From NCBI RefSeq assembly GCF_018143015.1, contig NC_054746.1:14065532-14129531 (forward strand): a stretch of 64,000 nucleotides of DNA, in the 5' to 3' direction. Shown piece after piece: positions 13,101-23,393 of this stretch (the stretch's first letter is position 1; every line of letters begins with the position of its first letter). The position numbers and the translations under genes were made by a program. The notes under the pieces are model-generated. The model saw only the letters and a program-made list of their open reading frames with translations, did no database searches and was not told where the DNA came from. Source of the DNA: Lytechinus variegatus. Its lineage: Eukaryota > Echinodermata > Echinoidea > Temnopleuroida > Toxopneustidae.

Positions 13101-16100
13101 ATAGACAAGACGCCCGTATTCTCCATGCGCCGCCACCGCTAAAAAGGACCGCCATTTGCTCATGTGCTGGAAATTTCTACAGATTTAGAAAAGGCCAAGG
13201 CCATCCATGATGTCTTTCAGTCCATCTTCAAGGTTTGAAATCTTTCTTCTGGATGCTGTTTCCCAGGATTCATTCATATCTTATCGCTCACTGAACACCA
13301 TGACTCAATCAACTCGCAACGAAAATATGATTCATGTCTATGTGTGCACAAGAAAATTATAGATCAATATCCTGAAATGTTCCTCATTAAAGATAAACTC
13401 TATATATGCACAGTATGTGGTGGCAGACTGGTTATAATAACAAAATGAATTTCTGAAATTTTTTCCTCATTGAAGATAAATTCTAGTTATGTATATGTAT
13501 GTGTAAAATCTCTAAATGAATGCGAACAAAGACAATTCCAATGAAACTGACCACCAAGGAATAAGTGCCTATACAGTGAAACCTGTATAGAGTGATCATC
13601 AAATAGAGGTAACAAAAGTGGTCTTTATGGACAGGTTCCTGTAATGTTTCAATGGCAAAGACATGTGAGACAAAACTTTATAGACAGATGGTCCTTCTAT
13701 ACAGGTGGCCACCAACGGCACCAAGGCATATCAGTGTATTAAAATCAGAACTCTATGCTGGCCAAAGAATTCCTGTAAAGAATGCCTCTGAAAGATCATT
13801 AATTGCTCAGTAATTACCAAAGTCAGCCTGGCATTAAAGAGCAGAGAGGGGTGATTATTGGGTAGGGGAAGGCGGGGTAAGTTGTGACAGTTTTTGCTTT
13901 TTGCATGGTAGAATTGATATGATTAATAATCTTGTCGAAATAAGTACCTTGCCTTGAAATTTAATTCTTCTGAAATATTTTCCACCTATATATAACTTTC
14001 TATCCCCACACTGAAAGTCATCGTGACCTTTGAAAAAAACGATGTCAAATGGTTCAACTTGCCCCATATATGGGGTAAGTTTGAGCCACCTTCTGGGGTA
14101 AGTTGAGCCACAAAAACTATGTACAACATGTATGAGGGGAGAACCAGCATGTCAAGTTTTTGTTTAAAGTCTTCTCACTTGCTAATTCTCTATAAATACT
14201 AACATCCTGTAAAAGGAAAAGAGCAGTCATGTAAATTTGCTCCTTTCAGCCAGCATTTCAATCGATTTTTATGGTTTGTTTGTTTTTTAAGATACATTAC
14301 CATAGGAATTACCATGGCTCAACTTGCCCCATGCTGTTTGGCTCAACTTACCCCAGTCCGAAATTAGTGCGATAATTTTGTATCCACATATTTATTATGC
14401 ATCCATCATATAAAAGACTATGACAAGAATGAAGATCCATACCTGGACTAATAATGTTGTTATCATGTCTTTATTATATTTAAAGACGTGTGTGTTTATA
14501 AAGCACTTATCTATTTCACACTCTTTTTTACTTTTTTGGCTGAAATTCATATTTTTCCCTCTAAAAAACTACTTTTTGTTTCAAAGTTGAAAACAATATG
14601 GTGGGGTTAGGGGTTATGCAATGGGTCATCAATACATGACACCACCACAATGTCTGAGTCATTCATTATTGGCCTGGAGCTGGTGGCTCAACTTGCCCCT
14701 ATGCTCAACTTACCCCGCCTTCCCCTACATGTAATGCTGACCTAGTGGGACACATATACCTGGTAAGAAACACTAAGAATCATTATTTCAATTTTTGACA
14801 TTGATAACATTACTTTACAAAGCATGGGTGAAGTCAACATATCATTATAAGTGTTTATTCATACATATTGTACTGTACGATGTGCATAATACTGAGTATT
14901 TATAGGAAGTGATGAAAATACAAAAGTATATTAAAAAAAAAAATGTGAATTAGAATGAAAATCCCTATTCCATGGCATACCCCTTTAACAAGGATGGGAT
15001 AAGCTAATGATGGAATGGAAGATAAGAAAGAAGATTAAAGGACAAGTCCACCCCAAAAAAACTTGATTTGAATAAAAAGAGAAAAATTCAACAAGCATAA
15101 CACTGAAAATTTCATCAAAATCGGATGTAAAATAAGAAAGTTATGGCATTTTAAAGTTTCGTTTATTTTCAACAAAATAGTTATATGAACGAGCCAGTTA
15201 CATCCAAATGAGAGATTTGATGACATCACTCACTCACTTTTTCTTTTGTATTTTATTATATGAAATATGAAATATTTTTATTTTCTTGTCATTGTCATGT
15301 AAAATGAAGTTTCATTCCTCCCTAAACATGTGGAATTCCATTATTTTAACATTTTGTGCTTTGAGGCAAGGAGGTCCTAATTGTCAAATTCGTAAAAATT
15401 AAAATATTGTATAATTCAAACAATAAAAAACAAAAGAAATAGTGAGTGAGTGACATCATCGACTCTCTCATTTGGATGTAACTGGCTCGTTCATATAACT
15501 ATTTTGTTGAAAATAAGCGAAACTATGAAATGTCATAACTTTCTTATTTTACATCCGATTTTGATGAAATTTTCAGCATTGTGCTTGTCTGATTTTTCTT
15601 TATTGATTAAAATCAACATTTTTCTGAGGTGGACTTGACCTTAATAAATCTCATAAAATTTAATATTGTTTAATAGTTCAACCATTACAAACCTTAAATG
15701 AAAAGCAATCTCATAAAATTTAATATTGTTTAATAGTTCAACCATTACAAACCTTAAATGAAAAGCGTTTTTCCATTTTACTCATATCTATTATTTTTTA
15801 TTCATTCTGTCAATTCCAGATAAATTGATGCAATTATAAAGTAAAGAGAGGAACATTTATACTTTGAAAACTTGAAAATATTTCTACCCTGCATTTCATG
15901 ATAAGCTGTGACAAATCTGTAAATCTTGTCTTCTTAATAAAAAAATGACATCCATAAAAAAATCAATTAATTTTACACAGTATCCATTCAAGATTTAATT
16001 CAAATCAATCAATAAACTGTGCAGTTTCAAGTACTGTATACATGTACATGTATTTATTCTCATCAGTACTACTAATAAAAATGAGCACAGCATCTTGTTT

Positions 16101-19100
16101 CATTTTGGACAATATGCTGCCAACACCTTATACAAGAATGAAATCAAAGATAGGGTTGTACATGTTGAGTTCACATTAAATCAGCTCATCGCTTGCAGAA
16201 ACTGAAAATGACCTAAAATTCTTGATCAGGATGGATAAACGTACATTTATTTGGAATTCACTCATAAGGGATATCAGACTTGTAAATTTATAGCTTCGTT
16301 TCAAATGCAAAGTGCTTGTGAATAGAATTACAATGTGTGATTATCTTCTTACATTTTCAATATGATGCAAACACATTCTCACTGCAATGCTGATAACGTA
16401 TGTATTCTGAGGTCTGTGATATAGGTATATGATATGAAAAGTTGAAAACCCAGGAAAGATTGACCAACTACTTTTTCTTCATTTGGACTAAAATAATAAT
16501 AATACAGAGTATTTCTAAAGCGCCAAATCCACATTGATTATGTGCTCAAGGCGCTACGAAAAGGAAATAAGAGAAAAATTACAAGGAGCAGGAAGGGACA
16601 AATACTAAAAATAATAATGATTTTGATGGATTTACCTTTTAATTAATCTCTTCTTCTACTTTCTGCTCCAAAAATCAAGTCATGAAATTCATCCATATTA
16701 CAATTGCCATCAGACTATAATATTTTTACTGCAAGTGGGAGTTAATTTCTTATTTTGCTTGTACATCAGATTTTGATTAAATTTTCGGTGGTGTGCTTGT
16801 TTTTTAATTTTATCTATCTATTCAATGCTCGTTGTTTGGTTTGATGGGACCCTTAACTTAAATTTAGTCGATATGTTGTTATTTTTATTCAAATAAAGGG
16901 GGGCTGCTCAAACTAAATGAGGGGCTGCTCGAACTAAATGAAATTACTAGCAAATTGTATATAAAAGGGTAGGTTTTGATTGTCGAGACAAGAATCATGT
17001 ATGATAGCATGGCATTAGAAGGATTTGTTAACAAAAAATTCATAGAGAATGATGTTTCTCAAGTTGGAACTGACATTGAAAAAAATTTGGTAAGGGGATT
17101 TTTTAAAGCACATAATCAAGCATTTCTAGATTTCTATAATAATAATAATATAGGTATATTTACCCAGAGTAGCCACTTCAGTTTCAAAAACTGTTCTACC
17201 AGCGGGCCCTGCTATTATTATTACCCCGGCTTTAGCTGAGCTGCCAAGGCGCTCAAGCATTCAAGGAATTTCTTCCTACCGGATACCCATTCAACTCACC
17301 TGGGTTGAGTGCAGCACCATGTGGATGACTTTCTTGCGGAAGGAAATTACGCCATGGCTGGGATTCGAACCCACGACCCTCTGTTTCAAAGTCAGAAGAC
17401 TAATCTACTGGGCCACAACGCTCCACTAGAGCACTTCGCCCATCTTTTAAGGACCATGAAACCGGGGGAGGGGTTGTCTTTCAATAAATGTGTATAAAAT
17501 ATAAATATTGCCATCGGATTGTGATTTGCATCATTAGGTCCCCCCCTTTCAAGCATTTTTAGAGCATTTTCCCTGTCTTTTAAGGACCACGGAACCCAGG
17601 GGAGGGGTTCTTTTTCAATAAACATGTACAAAAACATTTCCATCTTTCCATTGCCAATCAGGGCCAGGACCAGAGACTAGACAGAAATTTTCTGTCATTG
17701 AGAAGTGAACCTCTTATTCAGGTAGAGTCTACTTAACCATAGAGACAGAAGCGCTCAAATTGTTCAACTATACACAACTCGTGTTTCTGGACAATCGCAG
17801 TGAATTTTACAAAAAAAAAAATGAAATAAATCTTTTAAACATTAAGTACATGAACACAGACCTGGCCTGGGCTATGATATAATAGATTCAACTTAGAGAT
17901 TCATTGATTTTATTTTTTTCCTCATGGGTGATTTTTCAGTAAAAAAAAGGGCATCCCGGTTTGTTATCTTTGTTTGAATCGTGTGCAAAGTATGAATAAT
18001 AAAGGCATTTCTGCCCTTCTGCCAACCCTAGAGATTAACCCGTGAGGCATCATATCTGATTTAGGTAGGGGTGACTAACCTTTTGATTTTCAAATGAAAA
18101 AAAGAAGAAGGGGCTGCGGAACGGTTTTTAAAGTTGGGGGGGGCTGACCATCCAAAAAATCAAAATCATATCTTGTTTTTACGTTTTTGTACACGGTTTT
18201 TGAAAAAAGTGTCCGCGGCCCCTGAGAAGAGTTCAGGAAGAGGAAAAGGGGTAAGAAAATAAGATCATTGTTTTGAAAAGTGTGTGCTATTCTATTAACA
18301 AATGATACCACCCACAAAATATAGGTTTAAGGCTTAAATAGCCAAGGTGCTCCACATCTCCAATTATAACAAAATTTGCAACATCACATCAAAAAATAAA
18401 TGGGGTACATGTAAGCCTACAAGTAAATCATTACTATATTCCAACTCATGCTGTTTTTACTTTTAATTAAGAATAATGTTGACCTAGATATTATAGTGAA
18501 GCACAGGACATCATGATCTGATAATTGATAAGGAGCTACATGTAGAAGACTTTCAGACCAGCATCATACATGCACACCACACTCATTTACTGCGACAGAA
18601 ACAATTAAAGTCTAAATAGACACTCATAGCTGTATGAAGGGGGGGGGGGGGGCAGGGGGCAAATTTTGAAAACATAGGTACATTTTCTTTAATGAAAATT
18701 TTCACAAAATTCAAGTGTGCACAAAATCCTTTAATTTCACGATAGGAAAAGCAAAAGTGTCCCCATGACTCACTTTCAAGTTTCTTCCAAAATTGTTATG
18801 CATAAATTGGCTTGCTAGTTGCCCCTCCCCCTCCCCTCCAGAAATAATTCTTGCATACCGTACAGCCTAGACCAAAAGCTTCGGTCTCTGTTTTGTTGGT
18901 TGTTCAGCTGAACTTCGTTGGCTTCACTCACCAAATACAGAGACCAAAGTTCTAGCGCGATCTGTACAGGGGACTCGATGGCCATATGTTTATGTACTTA
19001 AGATCGGATAAAACGGGGAAGTGAATTTGCGCGACAGCCGAGGTAAGTCACTGTTTTTGTTCCTTTTAACTTCATTTTTCTCCGTTTTTTGGCAATTGAT

Positions 19101-19544
19101 GCCAAGAGGGAATATAAATTTACACTCTGGTCACTATAATTTTCGAAAATTTTATTCATTAAAGACAAAAATTTAAAAGCCCCGACGGGGGGATTTTGCA
19201 TTGCAAGTCCCCTAATGGTGGCTGCACGATAGCGAGCCGTCTGTGTACGAGGAGAAATGAAAAAAAAATGTTAAAAAACTCCTCGAAACAGACGGCTGCC
19301 AGCTGTCTACGTACAGCCATGCCATGTAAACAATGAAAATAAACCTATGGTAATCTTTTAAACTTGTTGTAAATAAGATTTTGCATTGTTTGCATTGCCT
19401 CTTGAAAATAATAATAACGAATTACAAAAAAAATATATGGGTAGCGTTACTTACCGCACCAGCGGTGCCCGACTGTCCAACCGACGCCAGAGCTTCGGCT
19501 CGCTGGAGCATCACCAACACGGTAAGTGCCCAAATAGCTGCCAT
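1054..19544 (-). CDS. Unrecognised secreted or membrane protein, partial multi-exon model
   Basis: Exons 19455-19544, 12084-12179, 8110-8216 and 1054-1165 each have GT-AG sites and compatible phases (0, 0, then 2), giving a continuous frame of about 138 codons; a 35-nt exon at 6171-6205 is possible but unproven. The product starts with a signal peptide (MAAIWALTVLVMLQRAEALA). It continues with a segment having potential N-glycosylation sites (ENLTDSYVD, INDTEDQ) and paired cysteines (DTCHTLKECFGIND), and ends in a polar Ser/Arg-rich tail (SSIFKLSDELEDMR). I do not recognise the family. No membrane segment was found in the accepted exons, so one or more exons in the 7-kb gap between 8110 and 1165 may be missing. 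The two middle exons are the best supported. Confidence 0.42.
2881..3015. repeat. Short inverted-repeat element (MITE-like)
   Basis: Left end CTGGGTCCCGTAACACAAAG is mirrored at the right end (CTTTGTGTTATGGGCCCCTGG). An element of about 135 bp. The 'GGGCCC...ACACAAA' termini resemble several other small elements in this window. Confidence 0.55.
5632..5825. repeat. Polypyrimidine microsatellite (TTC/TCC)n
   Basis: About 190 bp of almost pure C/T on the plus strand, in imperfect CTT, CTC and CCT units. The Glu/Lys-rich reading frame on the other strand is a by-product. Confidence 0.85.
6731..7180. repeat. Dispersed repeat, copy 1 (sister copy at 50310-50640)
   Basis: Shares a long diverged block with 50310-50640: 'TCCCATAGAAAACACATGTT' then CGGTAATACAA here, against 'TCCCACAGAAAACAAACGTT' then TGGTAATACAA there. 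Both are followed by ACCAAAA-ATTTCA, GATTTCGGCAA/GATCTTGGCAA and GATTGAATT...GTTCGG. The ends carry GTATTACCGA and TTCGG-type sequence in opposite sense. Family not recognised. Confidence 0.55.
8110..8216 (-). CDS. Internal exon: DTCHTLKECFGIND... segment
   Basis: Bounded by ATTATCCAG and GTAAGC. It enters in phase 0 and leaves in phase 2, reading DTCHTLKECFGINDTEDQ then MIDIQLKPIQIQQGVKI plus two bases. Two cysteines and a second sequon (N-D-T) are present. Splice signals and codon use look real; the family is not recognised. Confidence 0.62.
8217..12083. other. Putative intron, simple repeats only
   Basis: Contains a CA run (about 8781-8800), a CT-rich stretch (8600-8890) and a roughly 300-bp homopurine tract (9354-9650). 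A piece near 9105-9345 resembles 5250-5400 (shared 'ATCTAGATCGGC'/'ATCCAGATCGGC' block). Nothing coding was recognised. Confidence 0.4.
9354..9650. repeat. Homopurine microsatellite (GAA/GGA)n
   Basis: About 300 bp with very few pyrimidines on the plus strand, made of imperfect AGA, GGA and GAA units. All Arg/Lys-rich, Leu-rich or Ser/Pro-rich frames across it are artefacts of the repeat. Confidence 0.88.
12084..12179 (-). CDS. Internal exon: GDCINSLESGDILW... segment
   Basis: Thirty-two codons bounded by TTTGACAG and GTGAGT. Only one of the three frames is open, and it reads GDCINSLESGDILWQENL then TDSYVDVVWGYGAQ. It contains one Cys and an N-L-T glycosylation sequon, consistent with an extracellular segment after the signal-peptide exon. 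Family not recognised. Confidence 0.6.
13573..13708. repeat. Small inverted-repeat element with ACCTGTATAGA ends
   Basis: CAGTGAAACCTGTATAGAGT at the left is mirrored by TCTATACAGGTGGCC at the right. This resembles the common 'CAGT-GAACCTGTATA' style termini of non-autonomous DNA transposons. Moderately decayed. Confidence 0.4.
13862..14728. mobile_element. Non-autonomous DNA element with 23-bp terminal inverted repeats and motif array
   Basis: The ends are perfect 23-bp inverted copies (13862-13884 and 14706-14728; core TAGGGGAAGGCGGGG). Inside and including the ends, the 11-mer GGGG(T/C)AAGTTG or its complement recurs about eight times: near 13874, 14055, 14072, 14095, 14316, 14340, 14685 and 14704. 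Several are extended to GGGGTAAGTTGAGCCA. Two copies meet head to head at CCCCATATATGGGG. No transposase frame. Superfamily not assigned; target duplication not evident. Confidence 0.75.
15036..15643. mobile_element. MITE with long (about 200 bp) inverted arms
   Basis: The ends read TAAAGGACAAGTCCACC and, inverted, TTAAGGTCAAGTCCACC. Both arms carry the same long block (CATCCGATTTTGATGAAATT, CATTTGGATGTAACTGGCTC, GAGTGAGTGACATCA) in opposite orientation. The arms encode near-identical spurious peptides containing LSFGCNWLVHITILLKI. Degraded relatives of one arm lie near 16740-16810 and 62990-63070. This family type is frequent in marine invertebrate genomes. Confidence 0.8.
15647..15766. repeat. 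Perfect 60-bp tandem duplication
   Basis: Bases 15647-15706 and 15707-15766 are identical as read (starting AATCTCATAAAATTTAATAT), immediately beside the MITE at 15036-15643. Identity suggests a very recent duplication or an assembly artefact. Confidence 0.9.
17137..17425 (-). repeat. tRNA-headed SINE, minus strand
   Basis: On the minus strand the head has an A box, TGGCCCAGTAG (17405-17415), and a perfect B box, GGTTCGAATCC (17361-17371), within a tRNA-like unit starting TGGAGCGTTGTGGCCCAG. The body ends in a TAAT/ATT microsatellite tail at 17137-17152. It matches the element at 25266-25566 along most of its length. Sea urchins are known to carry tRNA-related SINEs of the SURF kind; exact family assignment is inference. 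Confidence 0.85.
17440..17640. repeat. Imperfect tandem pair, about 125-bp spacing
   Basis: TCTTTTAAGGACCATGAAAC followed by GGGGGAGGGGTT and TTTCAATAAA recurs as TCTTTTAAGGACCACGGAAC with GGGGAGGGGTT and TTTCAATAAA. About 70 bp per copy, next to the SINE. Confidence 0.65.
18860..18970. repeat. Hairpin-like inverted repeat with CGGTCTCTGT arms
   Basis: AAAAGCTTCGGTCTCTGT at the left is mirrored by ACAGAGACCAAAGTTCTAG at the right, both arms bounded by GTACAG/CTGTAC. About 110 bp, within 500 bp of the signal-peptide exon. Confidence 0.6.
19213..19320. repeat. Hairpin-like inverted repeat with GCCGTCTGT-CGAGGAG arms
   Basis: GGTGGCTGCACGATAGCGAG then CCGTCTGTGTACGAGGAG is mirrored by CTCCTCGAAACAGACGGCTG and the CTACGTACAGCCAT end. 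Loop of A and T. About 108 bp. Confidence 0.65.
19455..19544 (-). CDS. Signal-peptide first exon of the unrecognised secretory gene
   Basis: Thirty codons from ATG to a GTAAGT donor. They read MAAIWALTVLVMLQRAEALA then SVGQSGTAGA: a short n-region, a hydrophobic core and an A-x-A-like cleavage region, as expected of a eukaryotic signal peptide. The segment is GC-rich in an AT-rich setting. Phase 0 at its 3' end fits the exon at 12084-12179. A chance donor-like GTAAGT also lies on the plus strand at 19522. Confidence 0.5.
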
Positions 19545-20600
19545 CGCTTGAAAACAACATTCACTCATGTTTAAAAGCAACAAATCAACAGTAATGATCC
19601 GAAACGTTGCAGATTTTCAGCTCACTGTAATTTTTTTTTCCTTTGGCTGTTATTATAATTTCAATTTAAAAGGATATGGCTGTTGTCGATACCACCACCT
19701 TGAAGAGGGTTCCGAGTATTACCCCCAGTTGCCGCACCGTATACGCAGACTGTTTGTACGGAGTTCGTATATTTGAAATTGATGGTTTTCTTCATCCACC
19801 AGACGCCGCCGTGCACTCCATACCAGACCTATGTGTAACGTTTGGGCTGTTCCATTGTGCGACCACCACCCTTAAAATTTGGTTTTATAAATGCGTTTTA
19901 GGGCATTATATCAATTTATTTTCAAGTCAAGCCCTAAGTTCTATCTTTCTATAACTACTTAAATAATATCATATGTTTTATTCTCAATAAAGGCATACAA
20001 TATCCCGCGTATTTGCTACATTAGAAGATTGAAAGTAATTTTCAGAGACGCGTGTTTTTGAAGAGTAACAACGAAGCAACCTGTTGCCGTGGAGGAGAGA
20101 CGCCACGGAATGGGGTCATATTTCATCCGAAACTGGTATGAATATCACAAAAACAGCATAGATGATCGAGCATTCTCTTGATTTCTTCTAGAGAAATTGA
20201 ATTATAGAAATTGATGTGGTTCCAGTTGTGGTTGTTCCATGCAGCCACTTATAAGTCACTCATTCTGTTAAAACTCCTCTGAGATAAGGACATGATATCA
20301 GGCACAAATATAATATTCTCAAAAGAAATTACATGCCAACATATTTTTATGACAAGGGACTGTTGATATCATATCAGCAAACACAATACAGGTTGTAAAC
20401 TGACATGGACGACAACTTCAAAGTTTCAATTTTGTATATATCCATTTCGATCTTCCTTTTCAGTTTCTTTTCTTTTTTTTGTTTTTAGACAAAGATGAGA
20501 GAATTGTCCGAGGATGCATGAGTCATAATTCATAAACACGATAAACAAAACAGAGGCAGTACAGAAGGTTTTTATTATAGGGGTAGAAGTAAAAAAAAAA
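19545..20600. other. Upstream flank of the secretory gene
   Basis: Should contain the promoter and 5' UTR if 19544 is the start codon. It is locally richer in CG dinucleotides (19690-19830, 20040-20110) than the surroundings. No TATA box assigned. A plus-strand open stretch at 19676-19954 lacks splice or domain support. Confidence 0.3.
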
Positions 20601-20760
20601 ATGGGTGGCGGTGATTTTTTTACCTGATTGCTAAGAAAGCATGAATGCTTGTAAGCAAGCAATCATAGGACCGATGGTTTTTAAGTCCTCTCCGATGGAC
20701 CGAGGTTTAACGCCTTAACAACCTAGTGGGAATCGAGCCTGGGTCACCTGAATCCGACCC
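20600..20760 (-). repeat. SINE-like fragment with B box and conserved core
   Basis: On the minus strand it reads GGCTCGATTCCC (B-box-like), then a core GGTCCATCGGAGAGGAC with TTAAAAACCATCGGTCC, then a TTGCTTGCTTACAAGCA tail. The core 'CGGA..GGAC-TTAAA' resembles that of the element at 54280-54420, although the heads differ. Confidence 0.5.
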
Positions 20761-20772
20761 CCCCCCCTCCAC

Positions 20773-21050
20773 CCATGGGCGGCGGAAGCGGGGGGGACAG
20801 TTCCCCAAAAAATTTGAGGTGGGGGACGATCCCCCTAAATTTTTAGTTGATAACTTTTTTTTTTTTGCTTGTCAATTTTGTTTCCTGCGTCCCCCCTAAA
20901 TTCTGGTGGACCCCCTAAAAATGTCTCTTGTCCCCCCCTCCCTAAAATTTAGGTTGATGACCTTTTTTTTTCTGCTTGTCAAATTTTTTGTACATGTGTC
21001 CATCACAAAATTTCAGGTAGACCCCCTCTAATTTTTTGGGCTTCCGCCGC
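20773..21050. mobile_element. Short element with GGCGGCGGAAGC terminal inverted repeats
   Basis: TGGGCGGCGGAAGC at the left is mirrored by GCTTCCGCCGCCAATG at the right. The interior is two diverged copies, about 120 bp apart, of a block with CCCCCTAAATTTTT, GTTGAT and a T-run followed by GCTTGTCAA. A related block in the opposite sense lies at 59823-60030. Confidence 0.6.
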
Positions 21051-23393
21051 CAATGCCTCCACCGACAGAGTTATAGCGCCTACATGTGCCAGTTTTCTGT
21101 ACTACTAAAAGGTAAATTTCACCAAAGCAAGAAGTTTGTTTTCTTTCTTTTTTGTAAAGTCCCTTTCTTCCGTTTCCTTTTCTCTTTTCTTCTTTATCAT
21201 TTTGTCCAACAGCATATAGGGGACGATAACCCCTACCCCCACTGAAGTTCCTACCTGCCCATCATAACATACAATGAGATGTTGCTGCGGTTGTGAGCAA
21301 AGTTTCAAGACTGAAATTTAAAAGCCTTGTGATACCCCCAAAGAACAACAATTTCAATGACCATTTTAAGACTTTATTTCTATGGATCATATAGGCATAT
21401 GTTTCCTTCTTTTGGTTCACGCGCTCGAATTTTGACTGGTGAGATATGTATCCTATTTAAAAGTTCCTGCATCGATCCTTACACTGTCCCTATTCAGGTT
21501 TAGTGTATCTAACAGTTTCAGTCAACTCTCACGTTGCGCTCTCATTTACATTGTTTCGTTAGAAATTTTGCTCATGATTACAAAAAGGTGCTTAAAATTG
21601 ACGATTTCAAAATTCAGCAAGCACTCGCAATATTTCTTTATGCAGTTTGAGCCATGTTTTTGTTTGTAAGAATAGGCTATCAATAATTCACAGTCTTAAT
21701 GATTTATGGTTACCCACCTTATAAGCGGCCAATCGGGTAATGTTGATAAAATCTGTTCTGCCCCCAGATGGATTATTTTTTAATATAAAAGGATTTGAAT
21801 TAAATTCCCTAGAGGTTTGAAAATATCTTATGTAGGATTATAGCTAAATCCAGACTTCGATTAGTCCCTATCTACAGTCCAGCTGGATTTACTTCAAATC
21901 AATGCAATTTCAAGTGATCCCAATTCAGTAAATCATGTATTACATCAGTTATCTTATAAACCTGCACTGCAAACCTGCAATTTTACAAGAACACCGCGAG
22001 GAACATTGAAACGTACCGTTGGTCCATTCAAAAAGTAAATAAGAACAAGACAGTTGTGTTGTCTGCTACCAAGAGGGGGCAGACTATCTTTTTAGGAGAA
22101 GTCGCACCATCAATGCATTCGGATGCCGCTCTTTGTCTCGTCAGAGATGAGTTTGATGGGACTGCCGAATGTTGTTTTTAATCAATAATAATTAAACATG
22201 ATTAATAATAATAATAATAATCAACGTGGGTCTGAGGCGAAGGGGTGGGGGGGGGCTAGGGGCTCACAGTAACCAACAGTTGGTGTAAGGAATTAAGGAA
22301 ACCGAGTATACATTAATCAGTTAAAAACAAGGCGGGGCACATTAAGTTAAAATGGGGAGGAGTAGAAAAGTATCACCAATATAACAAGGGATCAAAATTA
22401 TAAATAAATGATACTAAGATAAAGACCACATTAATTGTGCAAATTGCACTATATCATGAGGAGAAGTAAGTTTGATCGTAAAATGATCATTGGTGGTGAT
22501 TCACAACCCCCCCCCACCACCATCATTCATAAGATTTTTTTAAAGAAAAAAGCGGAAGATATTATACAAGAAGGGTGATTAATAAAGAAGGGTGAAGGGT
22601 ACGACTCAGCGAGGAAATATAGAGAAAGTGAAAGGGATGGGTGGAATGGGAGAGGAGGAGAGAGGGGGAAGGTAGAGGGGGGGGGGGGTGGAGAGAGAGG
22701 GCATGGGGATGAAATATAAGTAGGGACATATGGATCTGATGCCTGTATTGTTTATAATCCGGCCCGCATAATTCATATGCAGGATGCATCTATTGTGGAA
22801 ATAGCTGCATTCGTTTAATCTCTAATTGCTGAAGTGCATTTATTTTCATTTATTCGATTTCCCTTTGAACTGAAGGCATATACTTTACACATAGGCAACA
22901 AAGGTAAGATAATTTTGATTGAAATGTTACGCGATCGTTTGTTCTTTTCATTATATAAAACAAAATATTTTATAGAAAGTTGAGTGCAATTGTGATTACT
23001 TACTCGACGTAGAAAACATTCAACTGCTTACCGATCTCTTTTGAATTGAAAACCAAAGAGTGCTAAAAAACACGGATTTATGATATACGATGAAAACGAA
23101 GACAATCGTCTAAAATCTGAATATCTCGTTATTTCCCATTTTCCATATTTACCATTATTTTGATAAACATGTATAATAATACACATATGTCAAACATGTT
23201 ATGGTTTCATGTATTGGCTTCACACAGTGATAATTATGTAAATAGGTAGAAAAAAATTCGAACAGATTTAGATTTTAAATATTTATTTATTTTTCCCATA
23301 CGCCATATTCTGCCCCTAAAACATGTTGGTCATCACATCACGGCTTATAATTAAACATCAATTATTTATATTTCGATTCTGAGGATTCCGAAA
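21051..23393. other. Intergenic flank upstream of the small membrane-protein gene
   Basis: No gene recognised. Contains (TAA/TAG)n-like ATA runs near 22200, a purine-rich G-run at 22640-22700, and a TATATAAAA box-like sequence at about 22952. That box is some 440 bases before the ATG, so its role is unclear. Confidence 0.35.

Larger units (their letters stand above)
12180..19454. other. Putative first intron of the secretory gene, packed with repeats
   Basis: Holds the motif-rich element at 13862-14728, the inverted-repeat element at 15036-15643, a 60-bp tandem duplication, a minus-strand SINE (17137-17425), a tandem pair at 17440-17640 and two hairpin-like elements at 18860-18970 and 19213-19320. 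Positions 12942-13163 form an open minus-strand stretch I could not interpret. Confidence 0.4.

Noticed and set aside
12942-13163. 73-codon minus-strand frame as an additional exon of the secretory gene
   Set aside because: No convincing acceptor or donor, and the flanking exons already join in phase.
15035-15638. Two similar peptides (LSFGCNWLVHITILLKI) on opposite strands
   Set aside because: They are the two arms of one inverted-repeat element, not a gene pair.
16976-17239. 87-codon plus-strand frame
   Set aside because: Runs into the SINE tail and shows no domain or splice sites.
17309-17497. Plus-strand 62-codon frame
   Set aside because: Lies antisense in a tRNA-headed SINE.
19676-19954. 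92-codon plus-strand frame upstream of the secretory gene
   Set aside because: No splice signals, no recognisable domain, and it lies in the likely promoter or 5' UTR of the opposite strand.
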